Source: Clostridia bacterium
GTDB taxonomy: Bacteria; Bacillota; Clostridia; Oscillospirales; Acutalibacteraceae
Length of the DNA: 64,000 bases
Assembly (NCBI GenBank): GCA_017625835.1
Contig: JAGAKF010000064.1
Location: 1 to 64,000 of the forward strand
Reading direction: 5' to 3'
Shown: in pieces, positions 35,032-44,904 of the stretch
Position numbering within the stretch: position 1 is the first letter of the stretch
Layout of the letters: every line of letters starts with the position of its first letter
Program-made: the position numbers and the translations under genes
Notes under the pieces: generated by a model
Databases searched by the model: none
The model's input: the letters and a program-made list of their open reading frames with translations, nothing else
Told to the model about the DNA's origin: nothing

Positions 35032-35832
35032 TTATTTACCGAGTTCTTTTGTTCTTTCATATGCCGCCAGAACTGCATTTATTGCCGCACCGCGCATTCC
35101 GTCGTCTTCGAGAGCCTTAACGCCCATAATCGTTGAACCTCCGGGACTGCAGACTTCATCCTTGAGCTTTTCAGGATGTTTACCTGTTTCAAGAATCATT
35201 TTTGCCGAGCCCATAAGTGTACCTGCAGAATAAAGAACAGCCTTATCTCGCGGAAGTCCGCAGGCAACTGCACCGTCAGCCAAAGCCTGAGCAAACATAT
35301 ATGCAAAAGCGGGACCGCAACCTGAAAGGGCGCTTGCCGCATCAATGAACTTTTCCTCAATCCAGTCAAAGATGCCAGCCTTGCTCATCGCATTTTCAAA
35401 GGATAACTTGTCCTCTTCGCTGACGTTTTCTGACTTTGCAAGTACAACACCTGAGCCAACCGAAACGGGCATATTAGGCATTATTCTTATTACTGAGTCG
35501 ATACCCGAAAGCTCCTTGATTCTGCTTACGGTAACTCCTGCAGCCATTGAAACTATTATCGGTTTCACTTTTCTGTTGTTAAGCTGTGTTTTTATTTCAG
35601 CGAAGCAGTCAGCAATCATCTGCGGCTTGACGCCTATGAAAATAAACCTGCACTCTGATGCAATCTCAAACACGTCAGAAGGAATTGCAGAAATCTCTTT
35701 TGCAAGAGTTTCAACTCTCTGAGTGTTTATATCTGCAAGTAAAATATCGTTTTGAAACCCTGCTTCAGAAACAGCTCTTGCAAGAGCTCCGCCCATATTT
35801 CCGCAACCGATAAAACCAAATGTTCTTCCCAT
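35032..35832 (-). CDS. proC: pyrroline-5-carboxylate reductase
   Basis: 266 aa, standard length. NAD(P) motif GFIGCGNMGGALARA at the N terminus; the C-terminal signature starts near residue 160 with ALSGCGPAFAYMF and continues to EVCSPGGSTIMGVKALE. Final step of proline synthesis. Third gene of proB-proA-proC, 12 nt after proA. Confidence 0.96.
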   Translation of the reverse strand: MGRTFGFIGCGNMGGALARAVSEAGFQNDILLADINTQRVETLAKEISAIPSDVFEIASECRFIFIGVKPQMIADCFAEIKTQLNNRKVKPIIVSMAAGVTVSRIKELSGIDSVIRIMPNMPVSVGSGVVLAKSENVSEEDKLSFENAMSKAGIFDWIEEKFIDAASALSGCGPAFAYMFAQALADGAVACGLPRDKAVLYSAGTLMGSAKMILETGKHPEKLKDEVCSPGGSTIMGVKALEDDGMRGAAINAVLAAYERTKELGK

Positions 35833-35844
35833 ACCGTCACCGCC

Positions 35845-37092
35845 TTATCTTATCTGACCGTTACCACGGATTATATATTTGTAAGTCGTAAGCTCGCGAA
35901 GTCCCATAGGTCCTCTTGCATGGAGCTTCTGGGTTGAAATTCCCATTTCACAGCCCAAACCGAACTCTCCGCCGTCGGTAAAACGTGTGCTTACATTTAC
36001 GTAAACAGAAGAACTGTCAATGTCACGTGTGAAGATTTCAACAGCTTCATCGCTTGAAGTTATAATCGCCTCACTGTGATGAGTTGAATGTTCAGAAATA
36101 TGTGCAACAGCTTCGTTTACGTCCTCAACTACCTTAACTGCAAGTATGTAATCAAGGAATTCCGTATCGAAATCATCTTCACCGGCAGGAGTGCCGTCGA
36201 TAAACTCCTGTGCTGACTCGTGGAGCCTGAGTTCAACGGGATTGACATCTCGCTCATCGACAAGAAGCTTTTTAAGCTTCGGCAAAAATTCTGCCGCAAT
36301 CTTTCTGTTGACAAGACAGACTTCCTCAGCATTGCATACCGAAGGTCTGCTTGTTTTTGCATTTTCAATTATTTTAAGTGCCATATCAATATCTGCCGTT
36401 TCATCAACATAAATATGGCAGATGCCCGTACCTGTCTGGATACAAGGAACGGTTGCATTTTTAACGCAGGCATTGATAAGTCCTGCACCTCCGCGAGGAA
36501 TAAGCAGGTCAACATATCCGTCTGCAGTCATAAGTTCGTTTGCACTCTGACGTGTTGTATCCTGAACCATATTGATAACGGTTTCATCAATCCCGAGTTT
36601 TCTGAGACCTTTTCTTAAAGCGTTTACAATTGCATTTGCACTTCTGAAAGCTTCTTTACCGCCACGAAGCACACACACATTACCGCTTTTAAGAGCGAGG
36701 GCAGCTGCATCGGATGAAACATTGGGTCGGCTTTCATAGATAATTGCAACGACTCCCATAGGAACCGCTGTTTTTTCGATCACCATACCGTTTTCACGTT
36801 CTACACGTTCAAGCACTTCACCAACAGGGTCAGGCAGCTTTGCAACCTCGCGGATACCGTCCGCCATTCCTGCAATTCTCTCTTTTGTAAGAGTGAGGCG
36901 GTCTATCATAACATCAGAAATTATTCCTTTTGCTGCTTCTATATCAGCAGAGTTTTCTGCAAGAATCTCATCCGCGGACTCAACAAGTGCATCAGCCATG
37001 GCGTAAAGTGCTTCGTTCTTCTGCTCACCTGAAAGCTTTGCGAGAACTCTTTTGGCAGCTTTTGCCTGTTTTAATATATCAAGTGTTGTCAT
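35845..37092 (-). CDS. proA: glutamate-5-semialdehyde dehydrogenase (gamma-glutamyl phosphate reductase)
   Basis: 415 aa aldehyde-dehydrogenase-fold enzyme of proline synthesis. The catalytic Cys is in [15 protein letters not shown] near residue 250, and the C-terminal [20 protein letters not shown] is the family block. The ATG at 37092 lies 1 nt after the proB stop with AGGTAGG upstream, so translation is coupled; the GTG at 37101 is an alternative. Confidence 0.96.
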   Translation of the reverse strand: MTTLDILKQAKAAKRVLAKLSGEQKNEALYAMADALVESADEILAENSADIEAAKGIISDVMIDRLTLTKERIAGMADGIREVAKLPDPVGEVLERVERENGMVIEKTAVPMGVVAIIYESRPNVSSDAAALALKSGNVCVLRGGKEAFRSANAIVNALRKGLRKLGIDETVINMVQDTTRQSANELMTADGYVDLLIPRGGAGLINACVKNATVPCIQTGTGICHIYVDETADIDMALKIIENAKTSRPSVCNAEEVCLVNRKIAAEFLPKLKKLLVDERDVNPVELRLHESAQEFIDGTPAGEDDFDTEFLDYILAVKVVEDVNEAVAHISEHSTHHSEAIITSSDEAVEIFTRDIDSSSVYVNVSTRFTDGGEFGLGCEMGISTQKLHARGPMGLRELTTYKYIIRGNGQIR

Positions 37093-37093
37093 T

Positions 37094-37867
37094 TCATTCA
37101 CCTACCTTTTTGACAAATCTTGTGCCGACGGATTTACCGTCAACAATATCATAAAGTACGTAAGGATTTTCACCGTTTGCAATAACCATATCACAACCCT
37201 TGGCTGTGCTGATTTCAGCCGCACGGATTTTCGTTTTCATACCACCTGTACCGAGGCTCGTACCCTCTCCGCCCGCAAGCGCCCTGATTTCGTCAGTGAT
37301 TTCAGAAACAACAGAAATAAGTGTTGCATCGGCATCCTTGTGAGGATCAGCCGTAAACAGACCGTCAATATCCGAAAGAAGGATAAGCAAGTCTGCATTA
37401 ACGCTGACAGCAACCATAGCCGAGAGTGTATCGTTATCGCCGACCTTGATTTCATCGGTTGAAACTGTATCGTTTTCGTTGATAATCGGCAAAGCCGAGA
37501 ATTCAAGAAGCTTGTTCATTGTGTTGATAAAATTATTATATCTGTCAGCATGATCGAAGTCATCGCCCGTCATCAGAAGCTGAGCTACGGTATGATTATA
37601 TTCAGAAAAAAGCTTGTCATAGGTATACATAAGCTCGCACTGACCTACAGCGGCTGCAGCCTGCTTACCTGCAATATCTGTAGGCTTGGACTTAAGCTGA
37701 AGTTTGCCCGTACCCATTCCGATCGCGCCCGATGTTACAAGAATGACATCGTTTCCAGCATTTTTAAGGTCGCTTAAAACCTTGCAGAGTTCCTCTACCC
37801 TGCGTATATTCAACAGTCCGCCCGCATGTGCAAGCGTTGATGTTCCGACTTTAACTACAATTCTCAT
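37094..37867 (-). CDS. proB: glutamate 5-kinase, short form without PUA domain
   Basis: 257 aa amino-acid-kinase fold. [14 protein letters not shown] is the ATP-binding start, VTSGAIGMG and [11 protein letters not shown] the glutamate site, and [12 protein letters not shown] the C-terminal kinase block. Most bacterial ProB are about 370 aa with a C-terminal PUA domain; this one ends at the kinase, as in many Clostridia. First committed step of proline synthesis. Confidence 0.95.
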   Translation of the reverse strand: MRIVVKVGTSTLAHAGGLLNIRRVEELCKVLSDLKNAGNDVILVTSGAIGMGTGKLQLKSKPTDIAGKQAAAAVGQCELMYTYDKLFSEYNHTVAQLLMTGDDFDHADRYNNFINTMNKLLEFSALPIINENDTVSTDEIKVGDNDTLSAMVAVSVNADLLILLSDIDGLFTADPHKDADATLISVVSEITDEIRALAGGEGTSLGTGGMKTKIRAAEISTAKGCDMVIANGENPYVLYDIVDGKSVGTRFVKKVGE

Positions 37868-37881
37868 TTCAATATCCTCTG

Positions 37882-38685
37882 TTATTTCAAAATTTTCAAT
37901 GCGTTTTTATAAAAAATCTTGTCATTCTCTTCCTGCGAAAATCCGAGATTGACAATAAAATCGTACTCCGTTTTCGGATCGTGCCACGGTGAATCGCTTC
38001 CGAAAAGAACCTTGTCTGCTCCGTGGTTGCAGATTATACGTTTACACTGTTCAGGTGAGATAAACTTCGAAATAAATGCCGTGTCAAAGTTTATTTCTGT
38101 CCCCACAAGGTACTTTTCAACCTCGTCCCAATTAGCAAATGCTCCGAGGTGTGCGGCAATAATATACTTACCCGAGACGTAATCAAGAACATTCTTAAGC
38201 CTGTCCGGTTGGCAATGTGCCGGTGGCGGCATTCCGTAGTCGAATCCCGTATGAAGGGTTACATAAAGACCTAAATCCTCTGCCTTTTTAAGGATTTCCA
38301 ATGACCGTTTACTGTCAACAAAAAAAGACTGATACTCGGGATGAAGCTTTATTCCTTTGAAACCATCTTCGGCAAGATTTTCAAGAACGCTCTCCCAATC
38401 TTCCTGCTCCGGATGAAGAGAACCGAACGAGGTAATTCTGTCGCTCCTTATGCTCTTTGCAAATTCATTGATAGTCTCTGTCTGTGTCGGCTTCGTTGCA
38501 ATAGGCAGAATTACCGACATATCCACACCTTTACGGTTCATCGAAGAAATTATTGAATCATATCTTCCTCTTGTATAGTGGCGGTATCTTTCGTTCTGAT
38601 ATCTTACAATACTGTCACTCAGCGACCTCATTGCTCCTGCGGCAATTCTGTCGGGAAAAATATGGCTGTGAAAATCTATCAACAT
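37882..38685 (-). CDS. amidohydrolase family protein
   Basis: 267 aa TIM-barrel metal-dependent hydrolase (Amidohydro_2 type). Metal motifs: DFHSHIFPD at residue 3, KLHPEYQSF near 117, HTGFDYG near 145, AAHLGAFANWDEV near 178 and GSDSPWHDP near 228. Such proteins act as decarboxylases or hydrolases on small carboxylates. Directly upstream of proB (14 nt) and probably co-transcribed, without an evident link to proline. Confidence 0.85.
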   Translation of the reverse strand: MLIDFHSHIFPDRIAAGAMRSLSDSIVRYQNERYRHYTRGRYDSIISSMNRKGVDMSVILPIATKPTQTETINEFAKSIRSDRITSFGSLHPEQEDWESVLENLAEDGFKGIKLHPEYQSFFVDSKRSLEILKKAEDLGLYVTLHTGFDYGMPPPAHCQPDRLKNVLDYVSGKYIIAAHLGAFANWDEVEKYLVGTEINFDTAFISKFISPEQCKRIICNHGADKVLFGSDSPWHDPKTEYDFIVNLGFSQEENDKIFYKNALKILK

Positions 38686-38787
38686 TTTACTACCTTCTGT
38701 TCTGACTTTTGAAATTCATTAATAGTATTCACATAAAATATGCTGATTAATATGACGAATATTTTAACACACATTGCATAAATATGC

Positions 38788-38818
38788 AAGAAAAACCGCA
38801 ACAAAGTGCGGTTTTTTC
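38788..38818. terminator. terminator of the sigF-region transcript
   Basis: Stem AAACCGCA/TGCGGTTT with a 5-nt loop and T-tracts on both strands, directly after the small Cys-rich gene on the minus strand. Confidence 0.85.
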
Positions 38819-39001
38819 TCAATTCTGCTTTCTTACAATTTTATATTCATCATCGGGCTCATAATAAGGGCAATCGTAATACGACGCGCTTAAGAATTTG
38901 ATATACTCGTCCTCGTCAAGGTTCATTGAACAGTAGTAATAATCTTCAATTTCATCATAACAGAAATTGTTGCAGCTTTCGCAATTGGTCTTTCCGGGCA
39001 T
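38819..39001 (-). CDS. small cysteine-rich protein (DUF6472-like)
   Basis: 60 aa, acidic and Tyr-rich with five Cys: CESCNNFC, CSMNLDEDEYIKFL and DCPYYE. The pattern resembles the clostridial DUF6472 family; the cysteines could hold a metal. GGAGGTG stands 7 nt before the ATG. It follows sigF by 44 nt and may be read from the spoIIA promoter or its own. Function unknown. Confidence 0.8.
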   Translation of the reverse strand: MPGKTNCESCNNFCYDEIEDYYYCSMNLDEDEYIKFLSASYYDCPYYEPDDEYKIVRKQN

Positions 39002-39045
39002 TATAACACCTCCGTGAAAATAATACCACTAACCCGATGTTTTGT

Positions 39046-39711
39046 CTACAATAATTTTGAACGCATTTGTTTTAAAATTACCTTTTCACGTCTGCTGACC
39101 TGCACCTGTGTCATTCCAAGTTTTTCTGCAATCACCGTCTGCGTAAGACCTGAAAAATATCTCATCCTGATTATATCCTTGTCCCTTTGGTCGAGCTCGT
39201 CCATAACCTGTTCAAGCGCAATCAGAGTTGAAACGCCCTGCTCGTGCGAATCAACGGGAATATCGAACTGATTTTCGTTGTCCTCATCCTGCATTGTCAT
39301 AGAAATTACGGGCATTGAAGCGGTTATTGCCTGAACGGTTTCATATTCATCAAAGCCGAGCCGATCCGCAATTTCTTTTATCGTAGGTTCACGGTTAAAC
39401 TGCTTTACAAAAGCTTCCTTTTCAAAATTTATCTTTCTGCCTTTTTCTTTGAGCGAACGGCTGACACTTACGGTTCCGTCATCGCGAAAAATCCTTTTCA
39501 TCTCACCGAGAATAACAGGAACAGCATACGTCGAAAAGCTGAAACCCCTGCTTTCGTCAAAACCGTCGACAGCCTTTATAAGCCCAACGCATCCTGCCTG
39601 AAAAAGGTCTTCGTATTCGACCCCTCTGCCCCTCAGTTTATGCGCACAGGAGTGAACAAGACCGAGATTGGATTCAATTTTTTCGTCCCTTACATCAGAA
39701 TTGAGAATCAT
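39046..39711 (-). CDS. sigF: forespore sigma factor SigF
   Basis: 221 aa sigma-70 family factor. Region 2 (EYEDLFQAGCVGLIKAVDGFD near residue 37, core binding and -10 recognition) and region 4 (GLTQTVIAEKLGMTQVQVSRR near residue 190, helix-turn-helix) are complete, with an intact region 3. Gene order spoIIAA-spoIIAB-sigF identifies it as sigma-F rather than sigma-G. Overlaps spoIIAB by 4 nt. It drives the first forespore-specific programme. Confidence 0.95.
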   Translation of the reverse strand: MILNSDVRDEKIESNLGLVHSCAHKLRGRGVEYEDLFQAGCVGLIKAVDGFDESRGFSFSTYAVPVILGEMKRIFRDDGTVSVSRSLKEKGRKINFEKEAFVKQFNREPTIKEIADRLGFDEYETVQAITASMPVISMTMQDEDNENQFDIPVDSHEQGVSTLIALEQVMDELDQRDKDIIRMRYFSGLTQTVIAEKLGMTQVQVSRREKVILKQMRSKLL

Positions 39712-40145
39712 AACCCTGCACGCCCGTTTACGGTTTTATATAGTGTGACAGTTGTACCCTTTTCAGGCTTTGAACGAACGGTAATTTTATCCGTAGAGCT
39801 TTCCATAACCGCAAAACCAAGTCCTGCGCGCTCACCGCCGAGAGTTGTGAAAAGAGGCTCCATCGCCTGCTTTACGTCGATAATTCCGCATCCTCTGTCC
39901 TTTATGCTTATTTTTATCCTTCTGTTTTCAAGGATTGCAACATGTATGTAAATCTTTCCCACCGACTGAGGATAAGCATGAACGATACAATTCGTCACAG
40001 CCTCACTGACAGCCATTTTGATATCCGAGATTTCATCGAGTGTCGGATCGAGCTGTGCCACAAAAGCTGCTACGGTTGAACGCGCAAAACTTTCGTTTAC
40101 TGATTTTGAATCAAGAGTCATTTTAAATTCATTTATTTTCTGCAT
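39708..40145 (-). CDS. spoIIAB: anti-sigma F factor / serine kinase
   Basis: 145 aa GHKL-type kinase. The N box EAVTNCIVHAYP lies near residue 48 and the G1/G2 boxes DRGCGIIDV and ERAGLGFAVME near 80 and 105. It binds and silences sigma-F and phosphorylates SpoIIAA. It overlaps the end of spoIIAA by 17 nt and the start of sigF by 4 nt. Confidence 0.95.
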   Translation of the reverse strand: MQKINEFKMTLDSKSVNESFARSTVAAFVAQLDPTLDEISDIKMAVSEAVTNCIVHAYPQSVGKIYIHVAILENRRIKISIKDRGCGIIDVKQAMEPLFTTLGGERAGLGFAVMESSTDKITVRSKPEKGTTVTLYKTVNGRAGL

Positions 40146-40467
40146 TGGTTACATCCTCCCTTTTGCTGATTTTTGCTATTTTTTCAAGACCTGCAAGCTG
40201 CATTATCTTATAAACCTGAGGAGAAAGATTTGACACTATCAGCTTTCCGCCCAGGGGTTGAAGCGTCCTGAACCTGCCCATAACAAGACCGATACCCGAT
40301 GAGTCCATAAAGGTTACGTCTGCAAAATCGAGTTTCAGCGTTTTAGGTTTATTGCGCTGTATTGCTTCGTCAATCTCCAGCCGTATTGCTGCAGCAGTAT
40401 GGTGATCAATCTCACCGTCGAGAAATGCTGTCACTCTCTGCTGTGTTGAAATAATTTTGACCGGCAT
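40129..40467 (-). CDS. spoIIAA: anti-sigma F factor antagonist
   Basis: 112 aa STAS-domain protein. FADVTFMDSSGIGLVMGR near residue 50 contains the phospho-accepting Ser. Unphosphorylated SpoIIAA frees sigma-F from SpoIIAB. GGGAGG lies 9 nt before the ATG at 40467; the longer ORF to 40614 would run through the folC terminator and is rejected. Confidence 0.95.
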   Translation of the reverse strand: MPVKIISTQQRVTAFLDGEIDHHTAAAIRLEIDEAIQRNKPKTLKLDFADVTFMDSSGIGLVMGRFRTLQPLGGKLIVSNLSPQVYKIMQLAGLEKIAKISKREDVTNAENK

Positions 40468-40482
40468 TTGTATATACCTCCC

Positions 40483-40524
40483 GAAAAAAGAAAAATCCTC
40501 TATCCGTAAGGATAAAGGATTGGT
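40483..40524 (-). terminator. terminator of folC, in the leader of spoIIAA
   Basis: Stem AATCCT-x-TATCC/GGATA-x-AGGATT with loop TTAC on the minus strand, followed by TTTTTCTTTTTT. The U-tract ends only 16 nt before the spoIIAA ATG. Confidence 0.85.
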
Positions 40525-40561
40525 AGTAAATATTTTGTTGAAATACAGCCATGAATAACGA

Positions 40562-41833
40562 CTATTTTTGTAATTTTTTGATATCTGATGCGAGATAAAG
40601 CGATCCGCATACAAGCACGACTGAATTCTTGTCTGCCTTTTTTAACGCTTTGGCATAAGCTTTTCCGCAATCATCAATCGGCTTCACTTTAACACCGTAG
40701 TTTTTAAGCTCTGCAGCGAGTTCCTTTGCGGTAAGCGATCTGGGATTGGAGACCGTCGTCGTGTAAATACGTTCGCACAAAGGAGCAAGCTTTTCTGCGC
40801 AGTATTTGTAGTTTTTATCTTTCATCATGCCAAAAACAGCGATTATCTTCTTATCGGAATAATGCTTCTTAAGGGTATAGCAAAGCGCATCAACACCCTC
40901 AGCATTATGTCCGCCGTCGATTATAACAAGCGGATCTTCGGAAACAATCTCAACTCTTGCGGGAATTTTAAGAGCAGATATTCCGTCAATCATATTTTTT
41001 GCTAAAACGGTCCAGCCTTTGTTTTTAAGAACATTTATCGCAGAAATTGCCGTTGAAAAGTTATAAATCTGGTGTTTGCCCGAAAGCGGAATCTTGAAGG
41101 TACAGCCTGCGTAAATAATCGTTGAACCGTCGGATTCTTCACGTACAAGCCTTATACGAGCAAGGTCCGAATGTGTATATTCACAGCCTGCTTCCTTTGC
41201 TTTTTCTTTTACGAAGCGTTCAACGGTAAAATCGGGCTGAGGATAACCAACGACGTGACCGCCTTTTTTGAAAATTCCGCACTTATGTGCCGCAATTTCA
41301 AGAAGCGAGTCACCTAAAATATCGGTATGATCCATTGAAATGGATGTAATAACACTTACTTCTGAGTTTTTAATTATATTTGTTGAATCAAGCGTGCCGC
41401 CGAGACCTACTTCAAGGACAACAATATCGCAGTTTTCCTGACTGAAATATAGAAACGCCACCGCTGTAATTATCTCAAACTCGGTCGGTTCGATATTTTC
41501 AGTTCTAAGCTTTTCAATGACAGGTACGATTTTTTCAACTATATCTGCAAAATCCTGCTGCGGAATCATCTGCGAATTAATCTGAATTCTTTCACGGAAA
41601 TCAACAACAAACGGTGAGGTAAAAAGACCTACCTTATACCCTGCTGCTTCAAGCATTTTCGCTATCATCGTACAGGTTGAGCCTTTTCCGTTGGTTCCTG
41701 CAACGTGGACAAATTTAAGTTTATCCTGAGGATTGTCAAAAGCTTCGCATAAAGCAGTAATACGCTCCATGCCCGGCTGAGAGCCGAATTTCATTCGTGA
41801 ATGTATAAATTCAAGTGCTTCATTATAATTCAT
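40562..41833 (-). CDS. folC: bifunctional folylpolyglutamate/dihydrofolate synthase
   Basis: 423 aa Mur-ligase-family enzyme. ATP loop VAGTNGKGSTCTMIAKM near residue 43, SMDHTDILG near 165 and IIDGGHNAEGVDAL near 300 are present. It adds glutamates to folates. It follows valS by about 50 nt, an arrangement (valS-folC) found throughout Firmicutes, with a terminator in between. Confidence 0.95.
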   Translation of the reverse strand: MNYNEALEFIHSRMKFGSQPGMERITALCEAFDNPQDKLKFVHVAGTNGKGSTCTMIAKMLEAAGYKVGLFTSPFVVDFRERIQINSQMIPQQDFADIVEKIVPVIEKLRTENIEPTEFEIITAVAFLYFSQENCDIVVLEVGLGGTLDSTNIIKNSEVSVITSISMDHTDILGDSLLEIAAHKCGIFKKGGHVVGYPQPDFTVERFVKEKAKEAGCEYTHSDLARIRLVREESDGSTIIYAGCTFKIPLSGKHQIYNFSTAISAINVLKNKGWTVLAKNMIDGISALKIPARVEIVSEDPLVIIDGGHNAEGVDALCYTLKKHYSDKKIIAVFGMMKDKNYKYCAEKLAPLCERIYTTTVSNPRSLTAKELAAELKNYGVKVKPIDDCGKAYAKALKKADKNSVVLVCGSLYLASDIKKLQK

Positions 41834-41853
41834 AAAATCACATCATTTCAAAA

Positions 41854-41881
41854 TATGGGACGGAATTAACCGTCCCATAAG
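41854..41881 (-). terminator. terminator between valS and folC
   Basis: 10-bp stem TATGGGACGG/CCGTCCCATA with a 6-nt loop and a short TTTT tract on the minus strand. The tract is short, so partial read-through into folC is likely. Confidence 0.7.
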
Positions 41882-41883
41882 TT

Positions 41884-44583
41884 TTATTTCTTAAGTTTTG
41901 CAAGGCTTTCGTCGATCATTGCAATCTTATCGCGAATCTTCTTTGCGGCCTCACGCTGACCGTCAACAACAGCCTGCGGAGCTTTTGCAACGAAGTTTTC
42001 GTTATTAAGCTTCTTGTCGATAAACTCAAGTTCTTTGAGTTCCTTTGCCTTTTCTTTTTCAAGACGAGCGATTTCAGCCTCAAAGTCTACGAGATCGCCC
42101 ATCGGGATATAAATCTTAGCATCAGTTGTTACGATGCAAACAGCATCGTCAAACTCAAAGTTGTCGCCGATTTCAGCTTCTGAGCAGGAAGCAAGTCTCT
42201 GCATAAAGATTCCTGCCTGACGGAATGTATCCTTGTAAGAAGTTGCGATGTAATACTTCGCCTTTCTTGACGGCGGTACATTCATCTCAGCTCTGCAGTT
42301 ACGGATTGCACGGATTGCCTCCATAATTCTGCCCATTTCCTGTTCTTCAACGCTGAAATTAAATTCCTCTTTATATGTCGGCCACTCGGAAATCATAATT
42401 GACTCACCGTCGTGCGGAAGAGTCTGCCAGATTTCCTCAGTAATGAACGGCATAAACGGATGAAGGAGCTTGAGTGTATTTGACATAATATAAACAAGCA
42501 TATCACGAGCTGTCTGTGCAGCCTTTTCGTCACCTGAGTTAAGGCGGATTTTTGAAATTTCAATATACCAGTCGCAGAAGATGTCCCAGATGAAATCGTA
42601 AAGCTTCTGAAGAGCGATACCGAGCTCGAACTTATCAAGATTATCTGTAACCTCTTTTGTAATGTTATTGAACAAGCTGAGAATCCACTTATCCTCAAGT
42701 GCAAGATCTTCGGGAACGTGAGGAGCTTTTTCATCCTCGCCAAGGTTCATAAGAATAAATCTTGCAGCATTCCAGATCTTATTTGCAAAGTTACGGCTTG
42801 CGCTTACCTTGTCGTCTGAGAAACGCATATCGTTACCCGGGCTGTTACCTGTTGCAAGAGTAAGACGGAGCGCGTCAGCACCGTACTGATCAATAACCTC
42901 AAGAGGATCGATACCGTTGCCGAGTGACTTTGACATCTTACGTCCGAGAGCATCACGTACAAGACCATGGATAAGAACCGTATCAAACGGAACCTGACCT
43001 GTATATTCAAGAGCTGAGAAAATCATACGGCTTACCCAGAAACCGATGATATCGTATCCTGTAACAAGAGTACTTGTAGGATAGTAATGCTTGAGATCAG
43101 GTGTTTCGTCAGGCCAGCCGAGAGTTGAGAACGGCCAGAGAGCTGATGAGAACCATGTATCAAGTGTGTCGCTGTCCTGTTCGATATTTTTGCTTGAGCA
43201 GTGAGGACAAGCATCTATATCATCCTTGGAAACTATTGTTGCTCCGCAATCTGCACAGTACCAGGCAGGAATACGGTGACCCCACCAAAGCTGACGTGAA
43301 ATACACCAGTCACGTGTACCTCTCATCCAGTTCATATAATTCTTTGTAAATCTTTCGGGAACAAAAACAGTTTCGCCCTTTTCAACTGCTTCAATAGCAG
43401 GCTTTGCAAGAGGCTCCATACGAACGAACCACTGCTTTGAAACCATAGGTTCGATTGTAGAATGGCAACGGTAGCAAGAACCAACCTCGTGCTTGAGAGG
43501 TTCAATATACTTGATATATCCGCCTGCTTCAAGATCTTCAAGGATAGCTTTACGAGCTTCCATTGTTGTCATTCCTGCATACTTGCCGCAATCAAGAACT
43601 TCGGGCTCATCTGCAGCAGCCTTGCCGCTTGCAACAAGCTCATCATAAGCAGCCTTTTCAGCTGCTCCTGTCATATGACCGTCGTAGGTAAATGTTCTTA
43701 CCATCGGGAGATTGTGACGTCTGCCAACCTCAAAGTCGTTAGGGTCGTGTGCCGGTGTGATTTTAACGACACCTGTTCCCTTAGTCATATCAGCATGCTC
43801 ATCGCAAACGATGGGAATTTCCTTATTAAGAAGAGGAAGAATAACGTGACAGCCGTGAAGATGTGCATATCTTTCGTCTTCTGCATTGATTGCATCAGCA
43901 GTGTCACCAAGCATTGTTTCAGGTCTTGTTGTTGCAAGTTCAAGCTGTTCGCCTGTTTCCTTAACTGTGTAAAGAAGATGCCAGAAGTTACCGTCCTGCT
44001 CACTATACTCAACTTCTGCATCAGAAATTGATGTCTGGCAGTACGGGCACCAGTTAACCATTCTGTTGCCTCTGTAAATAAGGTCTTTTTCGTAAAGTCT
44101 TACGAAAACCTCGCGTACGGCTCTGCTGCAGCCTTCGTCAAGAGTAAAACGTTCTCTGTCCCAGTCGCAGGATGAACCGAGCTTTTTGAGCTGCTCGATA
44201 ATTCTTCCGCCAAACTTTTCTTTCCAATCCCAGGCGCGGACAAGGAAACCGTCTCTGCCGAGGTCGTCCTTTGTAAGGCCTTCCTTAGCCATAGCTTCAA
44301 CGATTTTAGCCTCAGTAGCAATTGATGCGTGGTCTGTACCGGGGAGCCAGAGTGTATCATAACCCTGCATACGTCTGTAACGGATAAGAATATCCTGAAG
44401 AGTGTTGTCAAGGGCGTGGCCCATGTGAAGCTGACCCGTGATGTTCGGCGGCGGTATAACTATTGTATACGGCTCCTTCTCAGGGTCACATTTTGCGTGG
44501 AAAAATTTACCGTCAAGCCAGAATTTATAGGTTCTGTCTTCAACGTCTTTCGGATCGTACTGTTTTGCGAGATCCTTTGCCAT
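41884..44583 (-). CDS. valS: valine--tRNA ligase
   Basis: 899 aa class I synthetase. HIGH motif PPPNITGQLHMGHALDNT near residue 45; KMSKS as GRKMSKSLGNGIDP near residue 530; editing (CP1) domain between them with TTRPETMLGDTA; C-terminal coiled-coil of charged helices in the last 70 residues. GGAGGAG precedes the ATG at 44583. Expression is controlled by the T-box leader directly upstream. Confidence 0.97.
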   Translation of the reverse strand: MAKDLAKQYDPKDVEDRTYKFWLDGKFFHAKCDPEKEPYTIVIPPPNITGQLHMGHALDNTLQDILIRYRRMQGYDTLWLPGTDHASIATEAKIVEAMAKEGLTKDDLGRDGFLVRAWDWKEKFGGRIIEQLKKLGSSCDWDRERFTLDEGCSRAVREVFVRLYEKDLIYRGNRMVNWCPYCQTSISDAEVEYSEQDGNFWHLLYTVKETGEQLELATTRPETMLGDTADAINAEDERYAHLHGCHVILPLLNKEIPIVCDEHADMTKGTGVVKITPAHDPNDFEVGRRHNLPMVRTFTYDGHMTGAAEKAAYDELVASGKAAADEPEVLDCGKYAGMTTMEARKAILEDLEAGGYIKYIEPLKHEVGSCYRCHSTIEPMVSKQWFVRMEPLAKPAIEAVEKGETVFVPERFTKNYMNWMRGTRDWCISRQLWWGHRIPAWYCADCGATIVSKDDIDACPHCSSKNIEQDSDTLDTWFSSALWPFSTLGWPDETPDLKHYYPTSTLVTGYDIIGFWVSRMIFSALEYTGQVPFDTVLIHGLVRDALGRKMSKSLGNGIDPLEVIDQYGADALRLTLATGNSPGNDMRFSDDKVSASRNFANKIWNAARFILMNLGEDEKAPHVPEDLALEDKWILSLFNNITKEVTDNLDKFELGIALQKLYDFIWDIFCDWYIEISKIRLNSGDEKAAQTARDMLVYIMSNTLKLLHPFMPFITEEIWQTLPHDGESIMISEWPTYKEEFNFSVEEQEMGRIMEAIRAIRNCRAEMNVPPSRKAKYYIATSYKDTFRQAGIFMQRLASCSEAEIGDNFEFDDAVCIVTTDAKIYIPMGDLVDFEAEIARLEKEKAKELKELEFIDKKLNNENFVAKAPQAVVDGQREAAKKIRDKIAMIDESLAKLKK

Positions 44584-44609
44584 ATATATCTCCTCCTTGT
44601 AATTTGTGT

Positions 44610-44869
44610 AATAAAAAAATAAACCCGTCTCAAAGAAAACTTTGAGACGAGTTAAAATAACCCGCGGTACCACTCAAATTGCATAAAATGCCACTTTAGA
44701 CTCAAGGTCCTGCGCTTTTACGAAGCGACACGGGAGAGGTCTAATAACCCACAGGCGTTCTTCTCTCCGACTCGGAAGCTACAGAAACAACTTAACACCT
44801 GCCGTCTTTCACCAAACGACGGCTCTCTTGAAGGTCTGAGGCTGTTTCCCTCTCCGTCAACGTCTTTAC
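44610..44869 (-). promoter_or_regulatory. T-box riboswitch of valS
   Basis: The T-box TGGTACCGCG (44672-44663 on the minus strand) precedes a terminator whose 14-bp stem spans 44653-44622 and is followed by TTTATTTTTTT. An upstream stem I region with an apical GCCGTC...GACGGC hairpin fits the class. Uncharged tRNA(Val) is expected to stabilise the antiterminator and allow read-through. I could not fix the specifier: minus-strand GTC (44771-44769) and GTA (44782-44780) triplets are both candidates. Identity as Val-type rests on the downstream gene. Confidence 0.92.
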
Positions 44870-44875
44870 CGTGAC

Positions 44876-44904
44876 ATTCTAACACTATACACAAAATTTG
44901 TCAA
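44876..44904 (-). promoter_or_regulatory. sigma-A promoter of the valS T-box transcript
   Basis: Minus strand TTGACA (44904-44899), 17-bp spacer, TAGAAT (44881-44876). The -35 overlaps the last codons of the TetR gene. Confidence 0.85.

Noticed and set aside
40467..40510. Sigma-H promoter right before spoIIAA (AGAGGATTT ... GAGGTATAT)
   Set aside because: The match is fair, but transcription would start at or after the ribosome site, and the -35 falls inside the folC terminator stem.
43462..44031. 189-codon plus-strand ORF inside valS
   Set aside because: Antisense to a clear valyl-tRNA synthetase; no ribosome site and Cys/Phe-rich composition typical of shadow frames.
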